Shown here: positions 1-6,534 of the stretch, piece after piece
How positions within the stretch are numbered: position 1 is the first letter of the stretch
Layout: each line of letters begins with the position of its first letter
Assembly (NCBI GenBank): GCA_003648455.1
Contig: QMPG01000153.1
Coordinates: forward strand, 1-7,425
Reading direction: 5' to 3'
Source of the DNA: Bacteroidota bacterium
Lineage (GTDB): Bacteria; Bacteroidota; Bacteroidia; Bacteroidales; B39-G9
Length of the DNA stretch: 7,425 nucleotides
Program-made: the position numbers and the translations under genes
Notes under the pieces: generated by a model
What the model was told of the DNA's origin: nothing
The model's database searches: none
What the model saw: the letters and a program-made list of their open reading frames with translations, nothing else

Positions 1-1
1 A

Positions 2-199
2 AAACTATACCATGGATATAGAATAGATTTATTAGTTGAAGAAAAAGTAGTAATTGAAATAAAAACAGTGGAAACACTTAATGATGTTCATACTGCACAA
101 GTACTTACTTATTTAAAGTTGGGGAACTATAAACTTGGCTTACTTTTAAATTTTCATGTAGCAGTACTTAAGAATGGTATTAAAAGATTGATAAATTAA
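2..199 (+). CDS. GxxExxY family protein, C-terminal part (PD-(D/E)XK nuclease fold)
   Basis: Only the last 65 codons are present; the gene begins before the window and ends at TAA 197-199. The visible protein starts KLYHGYRIDLLVEE and ends GIKRLIN. It matches the end of GxxExxY proteins, which are small (about 125-residue) members of the PD-(D/E)XK nuclease-like superfamily common in Bacteroidota. The core motif is visible: Asp9 in YRIDLL, then Glu19-x-Lys21 in VIEIKTV, followed by a conserved His-x-x-Q-hydrophobic-x-x-Tyr helix (HTAQVLTYLKL) and a closing strand/turn (LGLLLNF). The cellular role of the family is not established; a nuclease activity is inferred from fold only. It is convergent with the chemotaxis genes and has no visible functional link to them. 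Confidence 0.85.
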   Translation, partial: KLYHGYRIDLLVEEKVVIEIKTVETLNDVHTAQVLTYLKLGNYKLGLLLNFHVAVLKNGIKRLIN

Positions 200-294
200 T
201 ACCAGCACCTCAAAATAAAATTTAGCCCAAATACACTCAAATAAATTGTTTTTTTTATGATGAGGAATATTTATATTTTACTAAAAGTGCAATA
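200..294. other. convergent intergenic spacer, no clear terminator
   Basis: This 95-bp spacer lies between the 3' ends of the GxxExxY gene (+) and cheB (-), so both transcripts should end here or run on. It is very AT-rich and holds a run of eight T at 249-256, but I find no GC-containing stem before that run on the plus strand and no convincing stem-loop on the minus strand. A short TTTTACTAAAA palindrome near 276-286 is too weak to call a terminator. Confidence 0.5.
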
Positions 295-1371
295 TTATAT
301 TTTCATTGAAGAAACATAAGGCGCAATCTTTTCTAATGACAATATTTTATCTGCTGCACCTAATTTAATAGCTTCTTTAGGCATTCCAAAAACAACACTC
401 GATTGTTCATCTTGAGCTATAGTATGAGCTCCTGTTTGTTTCATTTCTAATAAACCTTTGGCTCCGTCGTCTCCCATTCCTGTCATAATAATTCCAACAG
501 CATTTTTCCCGGCATAAAGAGCTGTTGAGCGAAAAAGCACATCTACCGAAGGGCGATGTCTGTTTACAAGAGGTCCGTCATTTATTTCTACATAATATCT
601 CGCACCACTACGTTTGAGAATAAGATGATGATTGCCGGGTGCTATAAGAGCTTGTCCTCTAATTACAGTATCGCCGTTTTGAGCTTCTTTTACAGTTATT
701 TTACATAGTTGGTTTAATCGTTCGGCAAAACTTTTAGTAAACATTTCTGGCATGTGTTGAACAATAACAATTCCTGGGGAATTGGTAGGTAAATCTGTTA
801 AAAAAGTTTTTAATGCTTCTGTTCCACCTGTTGAAGCTCCTACAGCAACAACTTTCTCAGTAGTTTTAATCATGCTTTTGCTACCCTTTCGAGTAATAAC
901 AGCATCTGCTGACAGTTTTGGTGCAACAGATATTGTTTGATTTGAGATAGTAATTTTTTTTCGTTTTACTCGTGACATAGCAGCTGCTTTAACTACATCG
1001 CAAAGCATTATTTTAGATTCTTCAATTGCTTTTTTTGAGCTTAAATCCGGTTTATTTATTATTTCGACAGCTCCATATTCTAAAGCTCTAAGTGCAGTTT
1101 CTGAACCTTTTTCTGTTAGACTTGAGATTATAACTACAGGAATTGGATGTTGTGTCATAATTTTTTTTAAGAAAGTTAGTCCATCCATTCTTGGCATTTC
1201 AATATCAAGAGTTATAACATCAGGTACTTGATTTTGAATTTTTTTTGCTGCAACAAATGGATCTGATGCTGTACCCATAACTGAAATTTTTGGGTCAGAT
1301 TCTAAAATATGAGTTAACGCTTGTCGTACAACTGCAGAATCATCAATTATTAATACTGATATTTTCTTCAT
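295..1371 (-). CDS. cheB: CheB: receptor glutamate methylesterase/glutamine deamidase response regulator
   Basis: CheB hydrolyses glutamyl methyl esters on chemoreceptors and is activated by phosphorylation from the chemotaxis kinase; it is cytoplasmic. The 358-residue protein has the usual two domains. The receiver domain (about 1-125) has the acidic pair Asp10-Asp11, phosphoacceptor Asp56 ([11 protein letters not shown]), Ser84 and Lys107 (NKP). A linker of about 50 residues follows, then the methylesterase domain (about 172-358) with catalytic Ser180 in VGASTGG, His206 in VQHMP and Asp302 in TGMGDDGA. The length is typical and all catalytic residues are present, so it should be active. The start is ATG at 1369-1371; no Shine-Dalgarno is seen and the leader is A/T-rich. 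It is the last gene of the run, 85 bp after cheD, with a possible own promoter in that gap. Confidence 0.97.
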   Translation of the reverse strand: MKKISVLIIDDSAVVRQALTHILESDPKISVMGTASDPFVAAKKIQNQVPDVITLDIEMPRMDGLTFLKKIMTQHPIPVVIISSLTEKGSETALRALEYGAVEIINKPDLSSKKAIEESKIMLCDVVKAAAMSRVKRKKITISNQTISVAPKLSADAVITRKGSKSMIKTTEKVVAVGASTGGTEALKTFLTDLPTNSPGIVIVQHMPEMFTKSFAERLNQLCKITVKEAQNGDTVIRGQALIAPGNHHLILKRSGARYYVEINDGPLVNRHRPSVDVLFRSTALYAGKNAVGIIMTGMGDDGAKGLLEMKQTGAHTIAQDEQSSVVFGMPKEAIKLGAADKILSLEKIAPYVSSMKI

Positions 1372-1420
1372 ATAAATTTTATATATGGTTACTTAATGAG
1401 TTTTTAACAAGTTTAAGTTA

Positions 1421-1428
1421 CAAATTTA
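1421..1428 (-). promoter_or_regulatory. possible Bacteroidota -7 box upstream of cheB
   Basis: Read on the minus strand this is TAAATTTG, a full match to the Bacteroidota -7 consensus TAnnTTTG. It lies in the 85-bp cheD-cheB gap, about 50 bp before the cheB ATG, so transcription could start near 1414 with a leader of about 43 nt. A convincing -33 TTG element is not seen at the expected distance, and the region is so AT-rich that a chance match is plausible. Confidence 0.3.
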
Positions 1429-1456
1429 AATTATATAATAAAACGACTTTAATAAA

Positions 1457-1966
1457 CTAACTACCTTTGTTAAATGCTAATTTTATATTAGGTATTTGAC
1501 AACTTTGTTTTTGAATATATTTCATTTTAACTTCTCCTGTTTGTGTATTAAATTGCATTCTTCTTCCTAGTTCGCCTCCAACGCTTTTAGCTACAATAGG
1601 AATTTTTTCATCTTTAAGAAGATCAATTGCAATTTTAATATTTCTTGTCCCAATATTAAATAGCTCGGTTTTTGTTTCAATTACTGCTCCTCCTCCAAAA
1701 ACTTTAGCAATTAAGTTATATCTTTTACAACCGAGATTAAACATTTCATTTAATAATTTTTCAATAGCAATATTGCCATATTTTGGTGATGCAAGACCTT
1801 CTCCATTCCATAATGGGAGCATAAAATGATTAATACCGCCAATTTTTAAAACTTTATCCCATAAACATACTGCAACACACGAACCTAAAATCGTATTAAC
1901 CAAAAAAGGTTTTTTATCGACAAATAAAGAAGCCGGATAAAGAAAATGAGTATTTATAACCATCAT
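1457..1966 (-). CDS. cheD: CheD: chemoreceptor glutamine deamidase
   Basis: CheD converts selected receptor glutamines to glutamates, creating methylation sites, and in some species is regulated by CheC. Counting from the ATG used here (169 residues), the catalytic Cys30 lies in LGSCVAVCLWD and the His47 of the dyad in GGINHFMLP; a Thr (Thr25) precedes the Cys in NTILGSC. The C-terminal half shows the family's glycine-rich strands (KVFGGGA, NIGTRN, VGGELGRR). The same frame also offers a TTG at 1970-1972 and a second ATG at 1961-1963. I prefer ATG 1964-1966, because a TTG two codons before tandem ATGs is unlikely and there is no Shine-Dalgarno to decide. With this start the gap to the upstream kinase-like gene is 9 bp, so the two are probably co-transcribed. 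No cheC is visible in the window. Confidence 0.93.
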   Translation of the reverse strand: MMVINTHFLYPASLFVDKKPFLVNTILGSCVAVCLWDKVLKIGGINHFMLPLWNGEGLASPKYGNIAIEKLLNEMFNLGCKRYNLIAKVFGGGAVIETKTELFNIGTRNIKIAIDLLKDEKIPIVAKSVGGELGRRMQFNTQTGEVKMKYIQKQSCQIPNIKLAFNKGS

Positions 1967-1975
1967 TAACAAAAT

Positions 1976-2833
1976 TTAAAAAATTTCATTATCATTATCG
2001 TTATCGAAAAAAAACTCATTGTCGTCAACAGCAAAACCTTCAATGTTTGTTGTTTTGGCTTCGGGTATAGATATCGTAAAAATAGAGCCTGAGTTTATTT
2101 TACTTGTAACTTTTATATTGCCGTCGAGTATATTTACTAAAGCCTTAGTTACAGACAAACCTAAACCATGTCCTTTGTTTACTGAGTTAATGGATGTGTC
2201 AATACGGCGAAATCTGTCAAAAATAATTTTAAGGTCTTTTTTATCAATACCAATTCCATTATCTTTCACTTTAATTTCAAGATTATCGTTTTCAATCCAT
2301 AATTTTATTTCAATACGGTCGGCTGCATTGCTATATTTTATGCTGTTACTCAAAAGATTAGAGAGAATTAGTTTTAACTTCTCAGAATCTGTTTTAAAAA
2401 AGAATTTATTTTTTAGTTCTAAACTGTTATCATAATTAAAATTTATTGATAATAGTTTTTTATCACTTTTAAATTTGTAAATATCTAATACGCTTAAAAT
2501 AAGTTTATTAATATCAACATTCATTATTTCAGGCTCAATTTCACCTGCTTCTATTTTTGCGGCTGCAAAAATGTTTTTTAATTGAAAATCAAGGTCGAAA
2601 GCTTCCGAATAAATAAGCTCAGCCATAGTTTTTATTTTGCAGTAATCTTTCTCTTTAACAGACATAATATTTTTTGAAAGCCCAAGAATTGATGAAAAAG
2701 GATTTACAATTTCATTAGTTATATTTGAAATGAAATTAGTTTTAAAGGCTTCAGATTCCTTTAATTTTTTATTTACTAATTCGAGCTCTTTGCTTATTTT
2801 TTCGAGATTTTCAGAAGTTTCATTGTTTTTCAT
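1976..2833 (-). CDS. HisKA-type histidine kinase-like protein lacking the phosphoacceptor His
   Basis: This is a soluble 285-residue protein with no TM segment. An N-terminal coiled coil (about 1-31) leads into a HisKA-like dimerisation helix and then a HATPase domain (about 105-257). ATP-site motifs are intact: N-box Asn159/Asn163 (LSNLLSNSIKYS), G1 Asp191-Gly195 (DNGIGI), F-box IFDRF 204-208 and G2 GHGLGLS 221-227. The H-box, usually S-H-E-I-R-T-P, reads TNEIVNP 39-45, so Asn40 (codon 2714-2716, AAT) replaces the phosphorylated His while Glu41 and Asn44 keep an E-x-x-N pattern. It should bind ATP but not autophosphorylate at that site; an ATP-dependent scaffold or a phosphatase for CheB~P or CheY~P are possible roles (inference). 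The C-terminus is an acidic, Phe-rich tail with a triple Asp-Asn repeat. ATG 2831-2833 is the first standard start, but the frame is open upstream and resembles a PAS-domain end. It sits between cheR (61-bp gap) and cheD. Confidence 0.85.
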   Translation of the reverse strand: MKNNETSENLEKISKELELVNKKLKESEAFKTNFISNITNEIVNPFSSILGLSKNIMSVKEKDYCKIKTMAELIYSEAFDLDFQLKNIFAAAKIEAGEIEPEIMNVDINKLILSVLDIYKFKSDKKLLSINFNYDNSLELKNKFFFKTDSEKLKLILSNLLSNSIKYSNAADRIEIKLWIENDNLEIKVKDNGIGIDKKDLKIIFDRFRRIDTSINSVNKGHGLGLSVTKALVNILDGNIKVTSKINSGSIFTISIPEAKTTNIEGFAVDDNEFFFDNDNDNEIF

Positions 2834-2894
2834 TATTTCTTTTTCTAATTCGTTAATTAATTTATTTTTAGTTAAATCTTTTATTATAATAATC

Positions 2895-3752
2895 CTATAT
2901 TTTTTTAAAAATAGTTGGTTGTATTTGTTTTAAAGGAACATTCATGTTAGTTATTGATTCGGAATGTCCGAGAAAAAAATATCCGTCTTTTTTTAAATTG
3001 AGACATAATTTATTTATTACGTTTTCTTGCGTTTCGTGGTCAAAATAAATAAGTGTGTTTCTGCAAAAAATACAGTCAAATTTTTCATTTACATTATAGT
3101 TATCATCCATAAAGTTTAGTCGGTTGAATTTAACTTTTTGTCTAATCTCTTTTATTATTCGTACTTTTTTTTGACTTTTGTCTTTACTTTTTAAGAAATA
3201 TTTTTTTTTTAGTTTTAAAGGAATTAGGTTAATTTTATCTTCTCTGTAAATGGCAGATACTGATTTGTTTAACACTTTTGTAGAAATATCGGTAGCATAA
3301 ATTGAATAGAAAAAATTTGTATTGTCCTGTGCAAATTCATTTAATATTATAGCTAATGAATAAGGCTCTTCTCCACTTGAACAACCTGCACTCCATATTT
3401 TAAAAGTGTTATGTGATAAGTTGTTGTTTGTATAATTTTCAAGAATGTTATTTGACAAAAATTCGAAGTGTACAGGTTCTCTAAAGAAGTCAGTCTTGTT
3501 GGTTGATACAACATCAATCATATTAAAAACTTCATTTTTTTGACCTTCAGCACTAAATAAATAATCGCAATACTGTGAAAAAGATGTGAAATTTAATTCT
3601 TTAAGCCGTTTTTGCAATCGGCTTTGTAACATTATTCTTTTTACTTCAGGCATTTTAATGCCAAAATTGGTAGTGATATACTTACTTAACCTATTAAAAT
3701 CTTTGTTTGAAAGTTTTATTTTATAATATTGATTTACATCTAAATTTGTCAT
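2895..3752 (-). CDS. cheR: CheR: SAM-dependent chemoreceptor glutamate methyltransferase
   Basis: CheR transfers methyl groups from S-adenosylmethionine to receptor glutamates. The 285-residue protein has the family layout. An N-terminal helical domain (about 12-80) includes the basic helix MLQSRLQKRLKEL (41-53). Then come NKTDFFRE (85-92, with conserved Arg91), the SAM-binding motif IWSAGCSSGEEPYSLA (119-134), the acidic ribose-contacting residue Asp155 in YATDIS, a beta-subdomain around 178-205, FCRNTLIYFD (229-238) and GHSES (262-266). It ends QPTIFKKI, where CheR proteins normally stop. The length is typical and no key residue is missing. ATG is at 3750-3752, preceded by an A-rich leader with no clear Shine-Dalgarno. 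It follows the repeat-bearing spacer after mcp, so its expression may be partly uncoupled from mcp. Confidence 0.96.
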   Translation of the reverse strand: MTNLDVNQYYKIKLSNKDFNRLSKYITTNFGIKMPEVKRIMLQSRLQKRLKELNFTSFSQYCDYLFSAEGQKNEVFNMIDVVSTNKTDFFREPVHFEFLSNNILENYTNNNLSHNTFKIWSAGCSSGEEPYSLAIILNEFAQDNTNFFYSIYATDISTKVLNKSVSAIYREDKINLIPLKLKKKYFLKSKDKSQKKVRIIKEIRQKVKFNRLNFMDDNYNVNEKFDCIFCRNTLIYFDHETQENVINKLCLNLKKDGYFFLGHSESITNMNVPLKQIQPTIFKKI

Positions 3753-3788
3753 ATTTTTTTTCTAATGTTAAATTTAAACCGGTGAAAA

Positions 3789-3827
3789 TAAAAGCGATTA
3801 GCGGTTTAGAACCGCTTATCACTTTTA
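3789..3827 (-). terminator. long stem-loop, possible attenuator/terminator between mcp and cheR
   Basis: The core is a perfect 7-bp stem AGCGGTT (3800-3806) / AACCGCT (3810-3816) with a 3-nt loop. Beyond single mismatches (T3799/T3817 and C3795/A3821) the pairing continues through 3796-3798/3818-3820 and 3789-3794/3822-3827, giving 16 pairs of 18. Read on the minus strand, the direction of mcp transcription, the stem runs into CTTTTATTTTCACC, a U-rich tail that suits a rho-independent terminator. It lies 37 bp before the cheR start, so it could terminate or attenuate between mcp and cheR, or protect the mcp mRNA end. It could instead be part of the palindromic repeat cluster beside it. Confidence 0.5.
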
Positions 3828-3828
3828 G

Positions 3829-3860
3829 TGTACAACTTTCGAATTGTAAATCCGTAAGAG
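3829..3860. repeat. imperfect direct repeat, copy 1
   Basis: This is a 32-bp unit matching 27 of 32 positions in copy 2 (3908-3939), with offset 79 bp. The shared blocks are TGTA, ACTTTCGAATT, AAATCCG and AAGAG. The differences are a dinucleotide before ACTTTCG, GT versus AC after AATT, and T versus A before AAGAG. ATCCGT at 3850-3855 can pair with ACGGAT at 3876-3881. Confidence 0.75.
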
Positions 3861-3885
3861 ACGGTATAATATTTAACGGATAGAA

Positions 3886-3944
3886 CCCTGCTGTTCGGGA
3901 TTTGGTATGTAATACTTTCGAATTACAAATCCGAAAGAGCAGGG
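3886..3944. repeat. imperfect inverted repeat (REP/MITE-like remnant)
   Basis: The left arm at 3886-3904 (CCCTGCT..., ending GGATTTG) is complementary to the right arm at 3926-3944 (CAAATCC..., ending AGCAGGG), with 3 mismatches in 19 and a 21-nt loop. An inner GTAAT (3909-3913) / ATTAC (3922-3926) pair offers an alternative fold. The right arm overlaps copy 2 of the direct repeat. It has no coding potential and is richer in GC than its surroundings, as expected of a mobile palindromic element or structured RNA. I do not recognise a named element. Confidence 0.6.
3908..3939. repeat. imperfect direct repeat, copy 2
   Basis: This is the second copy of the 32-bp unit at 3829-3860 (27 of 32 identical), containing ACTTTCGAATTAC and AAATCCGAAAGAG. 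It lies inside the inverted repeat 3886-3944 and ends 24 bp downstream of the mcp stop codon in transcriptional terms. Confidence 0.75.
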
Positions 3945-3962
3945 GTCAACTGCGTTCAATTA

Positions 3963-5951
3963 TTAAAATCTTTCAAATTCATCATCTTTTTGGTCATTTT
4001 CAAACATATTAAGATGTACTCCTTTCTGTAGATTTAAATTTTTGTTTTTGTTGTCAATGTGCGATATATTAACACGTTGTGATTTTTTTGTTTTATTATG
4101 GTTTGTTTTTTTATTGTTATCCACTTTAAAGAAAGAAACAATATCAGCAAGTTGTTGAGCTTGGCTTGATAATTCTTCAGCCCCGGTAGCAATTTCTTCA
4201 GAAGCTGCTGCATTTTGTTGAACAACTTGATTAAGTTGCTGAATTGCATTGTTAATTTGGTCGGCACCTGAGTTTTGTTCAATACTTGCAGCAGTAATTT
4301 CACGAACAAGTTTTGCTGTTTTATCAACTTCAGGAATGATTTTTTTCATAATATCTTCTGATTTTTCAGAAACAGAAAGACTTGATTTTGATAATACATC
4401 AATTTCTTGTGCTGCAGTTTTACTTCGTTCTGCAAGTTTACGCACTTCGGAAGCTACAACAGCAAATCCTTTGCCGTATTCGCCTGCTCTGGCAGCTTCA
4501 ACAGCAGCATTTAATGCTAAAATATTGGTTTGAAAAGCTATCTCATCAATTATTGAAATTTTGTCTGCAATCTCACGTATTGATATTAAACTATCATCGA
4601 AAGCTTCTTTAACTTTGTCCATTCCTTCTGATGATGTAATAGCGATTTTTTCTGTTTGTTGAGAATTATCAGTATTTTGTTGAATATTTGCAACCATTTC
4701 TTCCATTGAAGAAGAAACTTCTTCTGTTGAGGATGCTTGTTCTGTTGCACCTTGTGACATCTCTTGTGATGTTGAGCTCATTTGTTCGCCGGCAGCAAGT
4801 ATGTTTTCAGATCCTTCTACAATATCATTAATTATTTCTTTTAATTTGTTAACCATATTGTGTAATGCATAGGATAACATACCAATTTCATCTTTTTGTT
4901 TTATTAATTCATCATCAACTTCTACGGTTAAATCTCCTTCGGATATTTTATTTGCAATTGCTACACTTTTTTGTATTCCTACTCTAACTGAATGGGTGAT
5001 TATTGTAGCTATAAATATTCCAAGAAGAATTCCTAATATTATAAACAATATTATCAGTGAGACGGCACGAGTTCCAATTGCATACATTTCAACTTTTTGT
5101 TCCAGCATTAATTTTCTTGTATCGACAAAAAAATCTTTAGAAGAAGCTTCCATTTTATTTTTTTGTTCGTTTTGTAATTGAATGAAATCTGTTAAATTTT
5201 TAATGGCATTCTTGTAATTTTTTACAGAGCTTGATATTTTTTCTAATTTTTCTAAATTAGATTTTTCCTTAACTAATTGTTTAGTTTCATCAATTATTTT
5301 AAATAATTTATCTAAATTACCGATAATTTTCTCATTTGTTTTTGCATCATGATTTATTAGGTTATTATTAGATAAAATACGAATTTCTGCAAAAAGCTCT
5401 TGAATATCATAAATATTTGTTGTTACTTGAATATCTTGAGTTATTATATCAGATTCTACATTAGTTTTTAAATTATTAAGTGTTTTATCATTTAATGAAG
5501 ATTTTAATTCATCCATAATTTGAAGATTCTTTTCTCCTTCTTTAACAGCTTTTTGTAAATTTAATGTATAATCTTCTTTATATAATCTTACATATTCATA
5601 AAATGCATTGTAATAGTTGTCGGCACTTTGTTTAATGAGTTCTATTTTGTTGAGTTTATTTTGGTCTTTAAAAGTCATTTGTAAATTTTTAATGTCATTA
5701 AAGACAGATTTTTTTATTTCATCAACATGTTTTAGTGATACTTCATCATGATTAATTATGTAATTTTTTTCATGGGTTCTGGTTTGTAATACATTATTGT
5801 TAATAAGTACAGCATATTCTGTTTTTTTGGTACCTTTTTGTATAGAATTTAAAGCATTTAATCCAACAAGTCCAATAATTAAAGCCATGATATTAATTAT
5901 TGAAAATCCAATAATTAATTTTGGTCCTATTTTTAAATTTTTCCATTTCAT
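3963..5951 (-). CDS. methyl-accepting chemotaxis protein, two TM segments, large helical sensor domain
   Basis: This inner-membrane chemoreceptor of 662 residues signals through CheW to the kinase. TM1 is at about 11-34 and TM2 at about 294-318. The roughly 260-residue extracytoplasmic region between them is all-helical; its size and the THEKNYIIN motif (59-67) suggest a helical-bimodular (HBM) or 4HB-like ligand domain, with the ligand unknown. A HAMP domain follows (about 319-372), then the signalling coiled coil with the conserved tip [20 protein letters not shown] (468-487). Methylation-consensus Glu pairs are at 410-411 and 585-586. Compared with E. coli Tsr as remembered, each helix is one heptad shorter between the methylation and tip regions, which fits a 34H-class receptor. 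After the coiled coil (ends FFKV, 607-610), a 52-residue Lys/Asn-rich tail ends in EFERF, an aromatic pentapeptide of the CheR/CheB tethering type. The start ATG 5949-5951 is supported by an AGGAGG site. Confidence 0.95.
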   Translation of the reverse strand: MKWKNLKIGPKLIIGFSIINIMALIIGLVGLNALNSIQKGTKKTEYAVLINNNVLQTRTHEKNYIINHDEVSLKHVDEIKKSVFNDIKNLQMTFKDQNKLNKIELIKQSADNYYNAFYEYVRLYKEDYTLNLQKAVKEGEKNLQIMDELKSSLNDKTLNNLKTNVESDIITQDIQVTTNIYDIQELFAEIRILSNNNLINHDAKTNEKIIGNLDKLFKIIDETKQLVKEKSNLEKLEKISSSVKNYKNAIKNLTDFIQLQNEQKNKMEASSKDFFVDTRKLMLEQKVEMYAIGTRAVSLIILFIILGILLGIFIATIITHSVRVGIQKSVAIANKISEGDLTVEVDDELIKQKDEIGMLSYALHNMVNKLKEIINDIVEGSENILAAGEQMSSTSQEMSQGATEQASSTEEVSSSMEEMVANIQQNTDNSQQTEKIAITSSEGMDKVKEAFDDSLISIREIADKISIIDEIAFQTNILALNAAVEAARAGEYGKGFAVVASEVRKLAERSKTAAQEIDVLSKSSLSVSEKSEDIMKKIIPEVDKTAKLVREITAASIEQNSGADQINNAIQQLNQVVQQNAAASEEIATGAEELSSQAQQLADIVSFFKVDNNKKTNHNKTKKSQRVNISHIDNKNKNLNLQKGVHLNMFENDQKDDEFERF

Positions 5952-5958
5952 TTTTTTC

Positions 5959-5964
5959 CCTCCT
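5959..5964 (-). promoter_or_regulatory. strong Shine-Dalgarno site of the mcp gene
   Basis: On the minus strand this reads AGGAGG, a full match to the anti-Shine-Dalgarno core, 7 nt before the mcp ATG (spacer GAAAAAA). It fixes the mcp start. None of the other starts in the window has a comparable site; their leaders are plain A/T-rich sequence. The receptor is also the protein needed in the largest number of copies. Confidence 0.8.
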
Positions 5965-5987
5965 GTTTAAATTTTATAAGTTTATGT

Positions 5988-6530
5988 TTATTGTTTTTTC
6001 CCCGGTTTTTTTACTTTGTTATCTTTTTGTTTCGACATAATATCTTTAATATTAATAAGCTCAGTTGTTGAGAATACTTTATCAATATTAAGCAGGATTA
6101 TAAATTTTTCGTCGTTTTTAATCATACCTTTAATGAATTCAGATTGGAATTTACTTCCTATGCCGGGAGGTGGTAGAATATCCTTTTTTTCAACTTCAAT
6201 AACAGAGTGAACAGAATCAACCAAAGCACCAATTTGAACAGTATTATTATCAATATTTGTTTCTATAACAATAATACAGGTGTTAACAGTAAATTCAGTA
6301 GCTTGCATTCCGAATTTTATTCGAGTATCGATAACAGGTAAAACACTACCGCGAAGATTAATAACACCTATTATGTAATCAGGTGTTTTTGGGACTTTCG
6401 TGATTTTTACCATTTCTTGTATGCCGAGAACTTTACCAACATTAGTGGAAAAAAGTTCGTTGCCAATTTGAAAAACAAGATAAGAATCTATATCAGTCAT
6501 GGTTTTAGCAGTTGTAGTTTTTTCATCCAT
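5988..6530 (-). CDS. cheW: CheW: coupling protein linking receptors to the chemotaxis kinase
   Basis: CheW is a cytoplasmic adaptor that binds the receptor tip and the P5 domain of CheA. The 180-residue protein is essentially one CheW domain (about 14-160): SYLVFQIGNELF (16-27) begins it, and the signature GVINLRGSVLPVIDTR (55-70) holds Arg60, equivalent to the conserved receptor/kinase-contact Arg. The second half contains IGALVDSVHSVIEVEKKDI and FIKGMIK...FIILLNIDKV. A basic tail (KDNKVKKPGKKQ) follows. ATG 6528-6530 is used; Met11 is an alternative start, and there is no Shine-Dalgarno to choose between them. It begins 4 bp after the stop of the kinase gene, which points to translational coupling, and is followed 36 bp later by mcp. 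All three encode parts of one signalling complex. Confidence 0.95.
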   Translation of the reverse strand: MDEKTTTAKTMTDIDSYLVFQIGNELFSTNVGKVLGIQEMVKITKVPKTPDYIIGVINLRGSVLPVIDTRIKFGMQATEFTVNTCIIVIETNIDNNTVQIGALVDSVHSVIEVEKKDILPPPGIGSKFQSEFIKGMIKNDEKFIILLNIDKVFSTTELINIKDIMSKQKDNKVKKPGKKQ

Positions 6531-6534
6531 AATT

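Noticed and set aside
249..256. T-run as the end of a rho-independent terminator for the GxxExxY gene
   Set aside because: No stable stem precedes it; the best inverted match is CTCA/TGAG across a 22-nt loop.
2019..2435. Plus-strand open frames opposite the kinase-like, mcp, cheW and cheA genes (for example 2019-2435, 4249-4533, 6908-7141)
   Set aside because: They lie antisense to well-supported genes, show no recognisable domain, and mirror the codon structure of the real frame.
3769..3776. TAAATTTA as a -7 box for cheR
   Set aside because: It matches 7 of 8 positions, but there is no -33 element, the leader would be only about 10 nt, and it is a self-complementary AT stretch expected by chance.
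3865..3870. TATAAT as a plus-strand -10 promoter element
   Set aside because: It sits in AT-rich spacer without a matching -35, points away from cheR and antisense to the operon, and Bacteroidota promoters use TAnnTTTG instead.
3829..3939. CRISPR array
   Set aside because: Only two imperfect repeat copies with a single spacer-like gap, an overlapping inverted repeat, and no cas gene.
3753..3962. tRNA or small protein gene in the mcp-cheR spacer
   Set aside because: No cloverleaf with conserved T-loop (GTTCRANNC) or anticodon arm could be built, and no reading frame longer than a few dozen codons with a start is apparent.
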